Positions 1 through 7,988 of a stretch of DNA of 32,156 nt are shown one piece after another. The notes under the pieces are model-generated. The model searched no databases. It saw nothing but the letters and a program-made list of their open reading frames with translations, and was not told the origin of the DNA. Both the position numbers and the translations under genes were made by a program. Origin of the DNA: JAAZBG01 sp964390065 (GTDB taxonomy: Bacteria > Fibrobacterota > Chitinivibrionia > Chitinivibrionales > Chitinispirillaceae); contig CAYMGX010000043.1 of NCBI GenBank assembly GCA_964390065.1, forward strand, positions 1 to 32,156, in the 5' to 3' direction. The number at the start of each line of letters is the position of its first letter. The stretch's first letter is position 1.

Positions 1-2
1 GC

Positions 3-581
3 GGAATCATGCCTGATTTCGATTTTGTGTATCACATTTTTATTGATTCCGACCGAACTCCGCATCACTCGTACATTACGCATATGCCTATTTTCTGGAT
101 CTGCATGATGAGCCTGCTTGGAATTACCGGAAAACTGTTAAAGAAACCCTATTTCTCCACAGTAACCATTGCAATGTGCAGTGCTGCACTACTACATCTT
201 ATTTGCGACACGATAACCGGCCCTGTTTACTGGCTGTATCCGTTAAATATGCACCCATTCAATGTATTTACCATAAGCGGCAAATATATCTGGTGGGTAC
301 ATAATTATATCTACCACTGGACATTCCTCATTGAGATCACCATCGTGACAGTCGCAATGGCAGTATTTCTGCGAATACCAAAAACAATTCGTTATTTATT
401 AACAATTATACAAAGAGACAAAACTCTGCAGGAGATTTTTATACGCCTGGGAGTATGCGCTATTGGTATCACACTGATCATATTAATCGGTTCTATCAAG
501 TTTGATTTTGACAGCAGGGTATTTCAAAAGATCATCAAGTTGAAACACTACATTTCGCGTAATGCATCAATAATCAGGTAA
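3..581 (+). CDS. Membrane-bound metal-dependent hydrolase, DUF457/YdjM-like (5' partial)
   Basis: The reading frame is open from the left edge, and the first ATG (base 9) falls inside a conserved-looking part, so the true start probably lies upstream. The N-terminal piece has a PDFDF segment followed about 13 residues later by HHSYITH, then HLICDT near residue 62. This His/Asp pattern matches DUF457/YdjM-type inner-membrane predicted metal-dependent hydrolases, which have the form LPDxD...HRxxTHS...HxxxD. Hydrophobic stretches at about residues 27-42, 48-64, 104-125 and 146-161 fit a multi-pass membrane protein. The hydrophilic C-terminal tail is rich in Lys and Arg. The substrate is unknown. 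It is separated from the NRPS operon by 365 bp and is probably unrelated to it. The family call is from motif memory only. Confidence 0.6.
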   Translation, partial: GIMPDFDFVYHIFIDSDRTPHHSYITHMPIFWICMMSLLGITGKLLKKPYFSTVTIAMCSAALLHLICDTITGPVYWLYPLNMHPFNVFTISGKYIWWVHNYIYHWTFLIEITIVTVAMAVFLRIPKTIRYLLTIIQRDKTLQEIFIRLGVCAIGITLIILIGSIKFDFDSRVFQKIIKLKHYISRNASIIR

Positions 582-946
582 ACTAAGGCATTTTACATTT
601 TTGTGCTATTTCTGAGCTCATAGTGATATGCAATGCACCTGTAAAAATACTATTTGGGTGATTTGTCAAATTCCCTCCTGAACAGTAAACAATAGTTTTA
701 AAAACATGTTTCAGATTTCCTTGGCAAATAGCTATATTCGAGTAGCGGTTGCTATGTTCCGTTGCATCTTTTTGTAAACAGTGCCGGCCAAGAGGATAAT
801 AAACCGGACAACCAACTGCCTGTACATTTTATTCTGTTTTGTTTGTCCCTGTAGAAATGACAACGTAACTTTTTTGAGTTTTATTGGTGTTTGGGTGCAA
901 AAGGGACAATACATAGACTAACCCACTGTTGGAGGTAGTTTCATCT
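582..946. promoter_or_regulatory. Leader region of the NRPS operon
   Basis: No convincing gene lies in these 365 bases. A short reverse-strand open frame at 732-914 has no recognisable features. The stretch must contain the promoter of the NRPS-pabA-pabBC operon, but I could not fix a -35/-10 pair. Eight-base inverted arms TTGTCCCT (843-850) and AGGGACAA (902-909) flank a 51-base spacer just ahead of the ribosome binding site. They could form a 5' UTR stem or bind a regulator. GGAGG at 931-935 precedes the chosen ATG at 947. Confidence 0.35.
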
Positions 947-3900
947 ATGGTTCAAACAACTACAATTGTGCCTGTCAGGCACTTGTCGCAGGAATATCCC
1001 CTTTCATGGTTTCAGGAAAGAATGTGGCTTCTTAATCGTAAAAATCCCCAGGATTTGAGTTATGACATTCCTGTTGCATTTCTGCTTGATGGCGAGATAA
1101 ACATCAATGCACTTAATAGAAGTATCACTGAGGTTCTTGAACGTCACGAGACATTACGAGCCCGCTTTATTGTAAACAAACGAGGTGAAACAGTACAGGT
1201 TATTACACCGAACCAGCCTTTTTCACTGAAGGTTATTGATGTTCAGGAATCTGAAATTCCTCATTTTATTGAACAAAATATGCGTTATGTGTTTAATCTT
1301 GAAAAAGGACCCCTGTTTATAGGAAGTCTCCTGAGGATTAGCAGCAAACGTCACTTGCTACTTCTCAACGTTCATCACATTGCAGCTGATGGCTGGTCAA
1401 TAGAGAGTATTCTTTTCTCGGAGTTGCAGGAAAATTACGAAGCATTCGTATCAGGCACGACGCCATCATTGAAATCACTACCTGTTAAATATACCGATTT
1501 TGTACATTGGCAAAGAAATGTTTACATCGCAGACAGCATTTCCTTCTGGCAAAAACATCTGGAAGGTTATGAGGCATCACTGGAATTGCCGAGTGATTTT
1601 TTAAGATCTCCCAGGTCCGGCAGCACCAGTGATCGCCTGGAATACAAGTATTCCACTGAATTTTCTCAGGCACTCGAAAAATTCGCTCAAAAACACGGCT
1701 GTACAATGTTTATGAGTTTGCTTGCCGGTTTTGCGCTCACTGTTAACCGGTATACCGGCAAGGATGATCTTTGCATCGGGACTACAACATCCGGACGAAT
1801 TTTCCCGGAAATTGAAAAACTTATCGGATTTTTTATCAATATTCTCCCCTTACGCATCTCAGTTGATGAGGATATGAGTGTAAGTCAATTTATAAACAGT
1901 ATCCGCTCGACTGCACTTGCCGGGTATGAACATCAGATTGTTCCCTATGAACAAATAGTATACTCATCATTTGAAAAACGTGGTGATGTGACAAGTTCTC
2001 TGGTACCGCTTGTTATCCGTCATCAGAATTTCCCACGTGCCAACCTTGAGAAGCAGCTTCCGGGTGGCGTTAAATTCGGATCATACCCCGGCTATGAAGG
2101 ATACCGCACCGCAACCGGAAAAGATGCATTTGCCCGTTGCGAAGTTGAAATGTCATACACCGGAGATCGCAATAAACTTGAAGTTGAAGTATTTTATGCT
2201 TCAGATCTCTACCGGGCTGAAACCATTGAGCAGTTATTGAAACACCATGAACAACTGCTCCTTGAGATGATGGCCAATAGTCAAAGTAAACTTTCCGAGC
2301 TTACCATGCTCACCGATACCGATCGTCGCCGCCTGTTTATAGATTTTAATGAAACAAAACGTGATATCGACTTTTGCAACAACTTCCTGTCACGATGGGA
2401 TGAGCGGGTACTAAAGAATCCGGACGCAATTGCCTGTCACGATTCGTTTGGTTCCTGGTGCTATCGTCATATCGCTGAAGCATCAAATGCTCTCTCACTT
2501 ACATTGAATACCAAAGGTGTCGTACCGGGTGATGTCATCGGTGTCTGCATGGAACGCGGTGCACCACTACTGTCTGCAATATTCGCGATATGGAGATCAG
2601 GTGCTGCATACGTTCCCCTTGACCCTGCGTACCCCGAAAGTTACCTTAAACAGATTACCAGTGATGCACAACCGAAACTGGTTATCGGTACCAGCGAGCA
2701 TCTGTCCAGACTGGCGTTTAGTGAAGAAATCTGCTGTACCATTGATGCCAGACTCCCAATAGTACCCGATACAGCCACGATGCCTGCAACTGCTCCGGTC
2801 ACATCGGATTCAATTGCATACCTGATGTACACATCAGGTTCAACAGGGATACCAAAGGGCGCAAGGGTTCCTCATCGTCAGTTGACCAACTGGCTCAGCG
2901 GGCTTGAAACAAACTACCCGTTCACTTCGGATGAGGTAATTGCACAGAAGACAACGATCGCATTTGCTGTCTCGGTAAAAGAGATTTTTGCAGGTCTTCT
3001 CAATGGTTGTACAACGGTTTTCATTGATACTGAGACTGTAAAAGATCCTGTCCTTTTTGTAAATGCACTTCGTAAATATAAAGCAACACGCGTAAATCTG
3101 GTTCCATCACATATGATGGCAGTTCTTTCTTATATGAAAAAAGAAAAAATTGATCTTCCATCCCTGCAACTATGCACGACAGCTGGTGAACCGCTTACAA
3201 CGGAAATGATCACGGTATTCAGATCGGTACTGCCTCATGCCCGATTGATCAACAATTACGGATGCACGGAACTCAACGATATCTGTTATTACGATACTAC
3301 AAATTTCGATGCCACGCAACAGGGATTTGCTCCTGTCGGTAAACCAATCCAGAACACACAGTTGTATGTCCTTGACAGACGTTCCAGACCGGTACCGCTC
3401 GGGGTTCCCGGTGAGGTACATATCGCTACTGCCGGAATGGCTCTGGGATACCACAATCTTGAGGAACTCAACAGAGAACGTTTTATCAGGAATCCTTTCG
3501 GCAAAGAGTATGGTGGGATTTTGTATAATACCGGTGATGTAGTCCGTTACTTGCCGGATGGAAATCTGGAATTTCTTGGCCGCTGGGATTTTCAGGTGAA
3601 GATCCGCGGTTTTCGGGTTGATGTTCGTCATGTTGAAAAAGTGATGGGTGAATTTGATGGTATGGGTAGTCGTGCTGTAGTAGGAGAAAACGGACAGCTT
3701 CTTGCTTTCTTTGTAAAGCAACCCGGAACAACGACAAACATCGGGAAATTGCGGGAATTCCTTCAACAGAAACTCCCCCCCTACATGGTTCCATCAGCAT
3801 TTATTGAAGTAACTGAAATGCCTAAACTTCCTAATGGAAAACTAAACCGCCGGGCGTTAAAGGTCTCAACCGGCCAGATTCAACAAAGTGATACCTACGA

Positions 3901-4966
3901 AGCCCCTTCTACAAACATTGAAAAAAAGGTTGCAGAACTGTGGTCAGAAGTACTTGAGATACCTGAAGATCGTATTGGAAAAAGGTCTAACTTCTTCGAG
4001 CTTGGCGGCCACTCACTCTCTGCAACACGGTTTATTGCCAGAGTAAAAGAGCAGCTTGGAGTTGATGTCGGCTTGTCTGTGGTATTTGAATATCCTCACC
4101 TCGTTGAGTTAGCATCAAATTTATCAATGTCTACGAAAGCTCAGGACAATACTGATGATTCGATCATTATCGCATCCCAAATCAAAAAACCTGTACGACG
4201 TCACAATTCGCCTCCGGGATTACTTGAAAACAAAGTTGTTCTGGTGACTGGCGGCAGCAGGGGTATCGGACGCTCTGCGGTCAGACTGCTTGCCAGTCAT
4301 GGCGCTTCGGTTGCGATCAACTATCTGAAAAGCAACAATCAGGCAATAGCGGTAAAGGAGATAATCGATGAAGACGGCGGGATATCCGAAATTTTTCAGG
4401 GTGACACGACTGATCCGGATCAGGTGAATGAACTTGTTAACAATGTACGTAACCGATTTGGAACCATTGACGTTCTGGTTAACAATGCCGCAATCGGTTT
4501 TACAGTAGCACCATTTCTTCAAAGCAACTGGGATGATTTTGAACGTAAACTAACTAATGAGCTAAAGTCAATTTTTCTGCTTTCACAGGCAGTTGTTCCC
4601 GGTATGATCGAACAGAAATGCGGTAGTATCATCGCTGTATCAAGTACAATGTCAAAATCTGTACAACATGGTTACTGCGCTCATGGAGCTGCTAAAGCTG
4701 CACTTGATTCATTTGTACGCTCGCTTGCCAATGAACTCGGCCCTGAGGGCATACGGGTCAATACTGTTGCACCGGGACTTACGATAACCGATGCGACTGC
4801 ACCAATGGCATATCAGATCAAGGAAACGGCTGCAACCCGCTGTCCGCTGCGCCGCAATGGTCTGCCGCGGGATATTGCCGGAGCGATTCTTTTCCTTGCA
4901 AGCGATCTATCGCAATTTATGACAGGAACCTACCTGCCGGTTGATGGCGGGTATACAATGTTATAG
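947..4966 (+). CDS. Single-module NRPS (C-A-PCP) with C-terminal SDR domain; predicted p-aminobenzoate-loading
   Basis: I chose ATG 947, preceded by GGAGG 11 bases upstream, rather than the in-frame TTG at 929; this gives 1339 aa. The condensation domain (about 14-450) has HHIAADG at 143-149. The adenylation domain (about 470-975) has TSGSTGIPKG at 629-638, NNYGCTE (usual Pro is Cys), NTGD, QVKIRG and LPNGK. The carrier domain (about 990-1060) has GGHSL with the phosphopantetheine Ser at 1023. The FabG-like SDR (about 1093-1339) has TGGSRGIG at 1101-1108 and NNAA at 1179. Aligned to GrsA, the pocket reads A-V-K-N-T-A-N-D-I-K. Asp235 is absent, which argues against an ordinary alpha-amino acid. 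The SDR keeps Ser1233 and Lys1250 but has His1246 at the catalytic Tyr position. There is no thioesterase. The stop codon lies in the pabA ribosome binding region (11-base gap), so the genes are co-transcribed. Domain calls are secure; the PABA substrate is inferred. Confidence 0.93.
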   Translation: MVQTTTIVPVRHLSQEYPLSWFQERMWLLNRKNPQDLSYDIPVAFLLDGEININALNRSITEVLERHETLRARFIVNKRGETVQVITPNQPFSLKVIDVQESEIPHFIEQNMRYVFNLEKGPLFIGSLLRISSKRHLLLLNVHHIAADGWSIESILFSELQENYEAFVSGTTPSLKSLPVKYTDFVHWQRNVYIADSISFWQKHLEGYEASLELPSDFLRSPRSGSTSDRLEYKYSTEFSQALEKFAQKHGCTMFMSLLAGFALTVNRYTGKDDLCIGTTTSGRIFPEIEKLIGFFINILPLRISVDEDMSVSQFINSIRSTALAGYEHQIVPYEQIVYSSFEKRGDVTSSLVPLVIRHQNFPRANLEKQLPGGVKFGSYPGYEGYRTATGKDAFARCEVEMSYTGDRNKLEVEVFYASDLYRAETIEQLLKHHEQLLLEMMANSQSKLSELTMLTDTDRRRLFIDFNETKRDIDFCNNFLSRWDERVLKNPDAIACHDSFGSWCYRHIAEASNALSLTLNTKGVVPGDVIGVCMERGAPLLSAIFAIWRSGAAYVPLDPAYPESYLKQITSDAQPKLVIGTSEHLSRLAFSEEICCTIDARLPIVPDTATMPATAPVTSDSIAYLMYTSGSTGIPKGARVPHRQLTNWLSGLETNYPFTSDEVIAQKTTIAFAVSVKEIFAGLLNGCTTVFIDTETVKDPVLFVNALRKYKATRVNLVPSHMMAVLSYMKKEKIDLPSLQLCTTAGEPLTTEMITVFRSVLPHARLINNYGCTELNDICYYDTTNFDATQQGFAPVGKPIQNTQLYVLDRRSRPVPLGVPGEVHIATAGMALGYHNLEELNRERFIRNPFGKEYGGILYNTGDVVRYLPDGNLEFLGRWDFQVKIRGFRVDVRHVEKVMGEFDGMGSRAVVGENGQLLAFFVKQPGTTTNIGKLREFLQQKLPPYMVPSAFIEVTEMPKLPNGKLNRRALKVSTGQIQQSDTYEAPSTNIEKKVAELWSEVLEIPEDRIGKRSNFFELGGHSLSATRFIARVKEQLGVDVGLSVVFEYPHLVELASNLSMSTKAQDNTDDSIIIASQIKKPVRRHNSPPGLLENKVVLVTGGSRGIGRSAVRLLASHGASVAINYLKSNNQAIAVKEIIDEDGGISEIFQGDTTDPDQVNELVNNVRNRFGTIDVLVNNAAIGFTVAPFLQSNWDDFERKLTNELKSIFLLSQAVVPGMIEQKCGSIIAVSSTMSKSVQHGYCAHGAAKAALDSFVRSLANELGPEGIRVNTVAPGLTITDATAPMAYQIKETAATRCPLRRNGLPRDIAGAILFLASDLSQFMTGTYLPVDGGYTML

Positions 4967-4977
4967 GAGAGTCAACT

Positions 4978-5568
4978 ATGAAACCGTCATTGCTTGTAAT
5001 TGACAACTACGACTCCTTTACATTTAATCTTGTTCAGATGTTCCGGCAATATCCGCTGAACATATCTGTTTACAGAGCAGATAAGATTACTGTCGAAGAA
5101 GTCGAACAGAAATCACCGGATTATATCGTTATCAGCCCGGGCCCTAAAGACCCTGCTGCTGCAGGAATCTCCATCGCCCTGATCCATCACTTGTACAGAA
5201 AAATTCCGATATTGGGCGTCTGTCTCGGAATGCAATGTATGAATGAAGCATTTGGCGGAATAACCGTCAGGGCTCCACTACCAATGCATGGAAAAACCAG
5301 CCATGTTGAACATAGCGGAACATTACTATTTCAGGGAGTTCACCAGCCAACGGTTGTTGCACGATACCATTCACTTGCGGTTCAGCAAATTCATAATGAT
5401 CTGGAAGTAACTGCAATAACCAGTGATGGCGTTGTGATGGGATTATCACATAAACAGTACCCGCTTCATGGTGTACAATTTCATCCCGAAAGTTTTCTCA
5501 CCGAAGAAGGCTTTACAATGGTCGAAAACTTTCTGAAATTCGGTCCGCTTAAGGAGCAACTTAAATGA
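4978..5568 (+). CDS. pabA: Aminodeoxychorismate synthase glutamine amidotransferase component
   Basis: This class I glutamine amidotransferase of 196 aa, the usual length, releases ammonia from glutamine for the chorismate-amination subunit. The catalytic triad is visible: Cys82 in GVCLGMQ, and His169 and Glu171 in FHPES. The N-terminal DNYDSFTFN is characteristic of the PabA/TrpG family. Sequence alone does not separate PabA from TrpG. The call rests on the partner encoded immediately downstream, which has the ADC-synthase signature and a fused ADC lyase. AGGAGAG precedes the ATG and overlaps the NRPS stop codon. The 3' end overlaps pabBC by four bases (ATGA), so translation of the two is probably coupled. 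Its place inside an NRPS operon suggests a dedicated PABA supply, although it may also serve folate synthesis. Confidence 0.92.
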   Translation: MKPSLLVIDNYDSFTFNLVQMFRQYPLNISVYRADKITVEEVEQKSPDYIVISPGPKDPAAAGISIALIHHLYRKIPILGVCLGMQCMNEAFGGITVRAPLPMHGKTSHVEHSGTLLFQGVHQPTVVARYHSLAVQQIHNDLEVTAITSDGVVMGLSHKQYPLHGVQFHPESFLTEEGFTMVENFLKFGPLKEQLK

Positions 5569-7883
5569 ATCATTCAACAGTATCTATTGAGCCGGGCTTT
5601 TTACCGGAAACATCCGGGACACTAATAGCATTGCCACTTGAAACCAGCAGGTCATTTCTGGAAATAGCAGCCGGATTTTCCCACATGACAGGAACGGTGG
5701 CGCTTGCCAGTGGTGGTTCAGCAGATTGTGCACGATACAATATTTTAGGTGTCAACCCCTGGCTTTCCCTTACAGCAACACTTACTCACACTACCATTAC
5801 GACTGGTAATCGCACACAAACAATTGAAACTGATCCGCTACAGATGCTTGATTATATTGTCAAGCGCTATAAACTGACCGGAAATGAGTATCCACTGCCC
5901 CTTTGTGCCGGTTTACTCGGGTATCTGTCATATGATCTCAAAGACTGCATCGAAGTGCTGCCCCGTACCAGCGTTGATGATCTTCATTTACCGCATTTGT
6001 ATATGGTTGCTCCATCGGTTATTCTTATTGAAGACCTTAAACTGAATACAAAGACACTATTTGTTTCGTCAATTGGCGGGGATCCAAATCTACGTAAAGA
6101 TGACTTTATTAAAGCAATCAATGCTCCAGTGCCTCAAAAAAACAGCAACGTTTCTGCTCATCAGACCGGAATGAAATCATGTTTCATCCGTGACGAATAT
6201 ATGAAAGCAATTGAAGATATCCGTGATTATATCGTTCGCGGTCATGTCTATCAGGTCAATATGTCCCAGCGCTTTGAAACATCATTTAGCGGTGATCCCT
6301 ATGAACTTTTTGTATCAATGTTCAAACGCAACCCGGCTCCTTTTTTTGCTTATATCAACGCCGGTGATCATCATATCGTTTCCACATCACCGGAACGTTT
6401 TATCGAACTTCGTGGTAAGCGGGTGGAAACGCGTCCGATCAAAGGCACACGACCACGGGGAAAGACGCCTGAAGAGGATTTACAATACCGTAATGATCTG
6501 GCAGCAAGTCCCAAAGACGATGCAGAGCTTTCGATGATTGTTGACCTTTTGCGAAATGATATCGGAAAAGTCTGTAGTGCCGGTTCTGTAAAGGTACGTG
6601 AGCACAAACGCATTGAAGCATATAAAAATGTATTCCATAATGTCTCGATAATTGATGGTATTCTTGATGATGACAAGAGTTCAGTTGATCTAATTCATGC
6701 GACATTTCCCGGAGGATCAATCACCGGATGTCCAAAGATACGCTCGATGGAAATTATTGATGAACTCGAACCGGTACGGCGCCATTTATATACCGGATCT
6801 ATCGGGTATATCGGTTTTCACGACTCCATGGACCTCTCGATTGCAATCCGTACCGCTACTATCAAGGATAACAGACTGGTTTTTTCAGTCGGTGGCGGTA
6901 TCGTTTACGACTCGGATCCTGCTGACGAGTTCCAGGAGACACTTGACAAGGGTGAAACACTTATGCAGGCAATCGCCAGTGCTTCTGAAAAGGCTCCCCC
7001 ACCTCCCGTGTATGCATGGTGTAATGGTAAATTCAGACCACAGGGTGAGTTGACAGTGCCTGTGGAAAGCGAAGGATTCCTTTACGGATATGGAATTTTC
7101 GAAACGATCAGGGTCCAGAACGGTAAACCCTGCCGGCTGCAGCGACACCTTGACAGGTTCAAAAACGGCTGGAAATACTGTTTTAACACCCAATTTCCCG
7201 ACATCACCTGGGAATCGGTAATCGAACAGTTATTAGAACGCAATGGTCTTACACATGATACAGCCGCAGTAAAAATCCTTGCGGCCGCAGGAATTCACGG
7301 GAAACCGGAAACGAAGATCTTACTTGTCACGGCAAGAAAATATGTTCACCGGTTGAAAACTACCGGCAGGGATGGACTACATCTGGCAACATACCCCGAT
7401 AAGCGATACTCATCACTGGCATCATATAAAACGATGAACTACATGTTCTGTAAAATGGCAAATGACTGGGCAAAACAACAGCATTGCGACGAAGCAATGA
7501 TTGTCAACACAGACGGAACAGTCTGCGAGACTGCAACCGCCAACATTCTTTGTGTCATTAATGGCACATGGTACCGTCCGAAATCAGACTATGTCCTGCC
7601 GGGAACAATGGAAACCGCTATCATTGACCTGCTTGCAAGCCGCGGTACAACCATCCAGTCACGTGCAATAACTGTTGATGAACTTAAAAAGGCTGATCAG
7701 GTATTTTTGACCAATGCATTAATGGGTATTGTACCAGTACTTCAAATTGACGGCACAGCGATCAGCAGCGCCGGTGTTGAATTATGTAAAGAGCTCAACA
7801 CGTTACTGTTTGATACTGATACAGATACGGCACTGATTGCGGAAGTACGTACGGGAGCGAAAGCGATATCAAGTAGCAAGTAG
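5565..7883 (+). CDS. pabBC: Fused aminodeoxychorismate synthase component I / ADC lyase
   Basis: This 772-aa fusion turns chorismate plus ammonia into 4-amino-4-deoxychorismate and then into PABA and pyruvate. Residues about 40-470 are the chorismate-utilising domain: GHVYQVNMSQRF (226-237), PIKGTRPRG (291-299), ELSMIVDLLRND, FPGGSITGCPK and GSIGYIG. Lys293 in PIKGT is the PabB-type nucleophile; anthranilate synthases have Ala there, so this is ADC synthase rather than TrpE. Residues about 485-750 are a fold-type IV PLP lyase: EGFLYGYGIFET (503-514), the Schiff-base Lys622 in SYKTMNY, ETATANI and TNALMGI. PabB-PabC fusions are known elsewhere. The start overlaps the pabA stop (ATGA) and follows AAGGAG. 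No terminator was recognised after the stop codon; a 105-base gap leads to the next operon. Confidence 0.93.
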   Translation: MNHSTVSIEPGFLPETSGTLIALPLETSRSFLEIAAGFSHMTGTVALASGGSADCARYNILGVNPWLSLTATLTHTTITTGNRTQTIETDPLQMLDYIVKRYKLTGNEYPLPLCAGLLGYLSYDLKDCIEVLPRTSVDDLHLPHLYMVAPSVILIEDLKLNTKTLFVSSIGGDPNLRKDDFIKAINAPVPQKNSNVSAHQTGMKSCFIRDEYMKAIEDIRDYIVRGHVYQVNMSQRFETSFSGDPYELFVSMFKRNPAPFFAYINAGDHHIVSTSPERFIELRGKRVETRPIKGTRPRGKTPEEDLQYRNDLAASPKDDAELSMIVDLLRNDIGKVCSAGSVKVREHKRIEAYKNVFHNVSIIDGILDDDKSSVDLIHATFPGGSITGCPKIRSMEIIDELEPVRRHLYTGSIGYIGFHDSMDLSIAIRTATIKDNRLVFSVGGGIVYDSDPADEFQETLDKGETLMQAIASASEKAPPPPVYAWCNGKFRPQGELTVPVESEGFLYGYGIFETIRVQNGKPCRLQRHLDRFKNGWKYCFNTQFPDITWESVIEQLLERNGLTHDTAAVKILAAAGIHGKPETKILLVTARKYVHRLKTTGRDGLHLATYPDKRYSSLASYKTMNYMFCKMANDWAKQQHCDEAMIVNTDGTVCETATANILCVINGTWYRPKSDYVLPGTMETAIIDLLASRGTTIQSRAITVDELKKADQVFLTNALMGIVPVLQIDGTAISSAGVELCKELNTLLFDTDTDTALIAEVRTGAKAISSSK

Positions 7884-7988
7884 CAAAATAAAGCGACCCG
7901 CAGTTGCTTATATTATCTAACGGAGTTTACAGGATACTTACGTATAATTGAACTAAACTGTTTTCTATCATCGAGACTGGAGAAATCC

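Noticed and set aside
3170..3766. 198-codon reverse-strand open frame inside the NRPS gene
   Set aside because: It is antisense to the conserved adenylation domain and shows no protein-like pattern; a shadow frame.
4978..7883. Anthranilate synthase (TrpG/TrpE) as an alternative for the amidotransferase and chorismate enzyme
   Set aside because: The chorismate enzyme has PIKGT with Lys, the ADC-synthase signature, and is fused to an ADC lyase domain; anthranilate synthases have Ala and no lyase.
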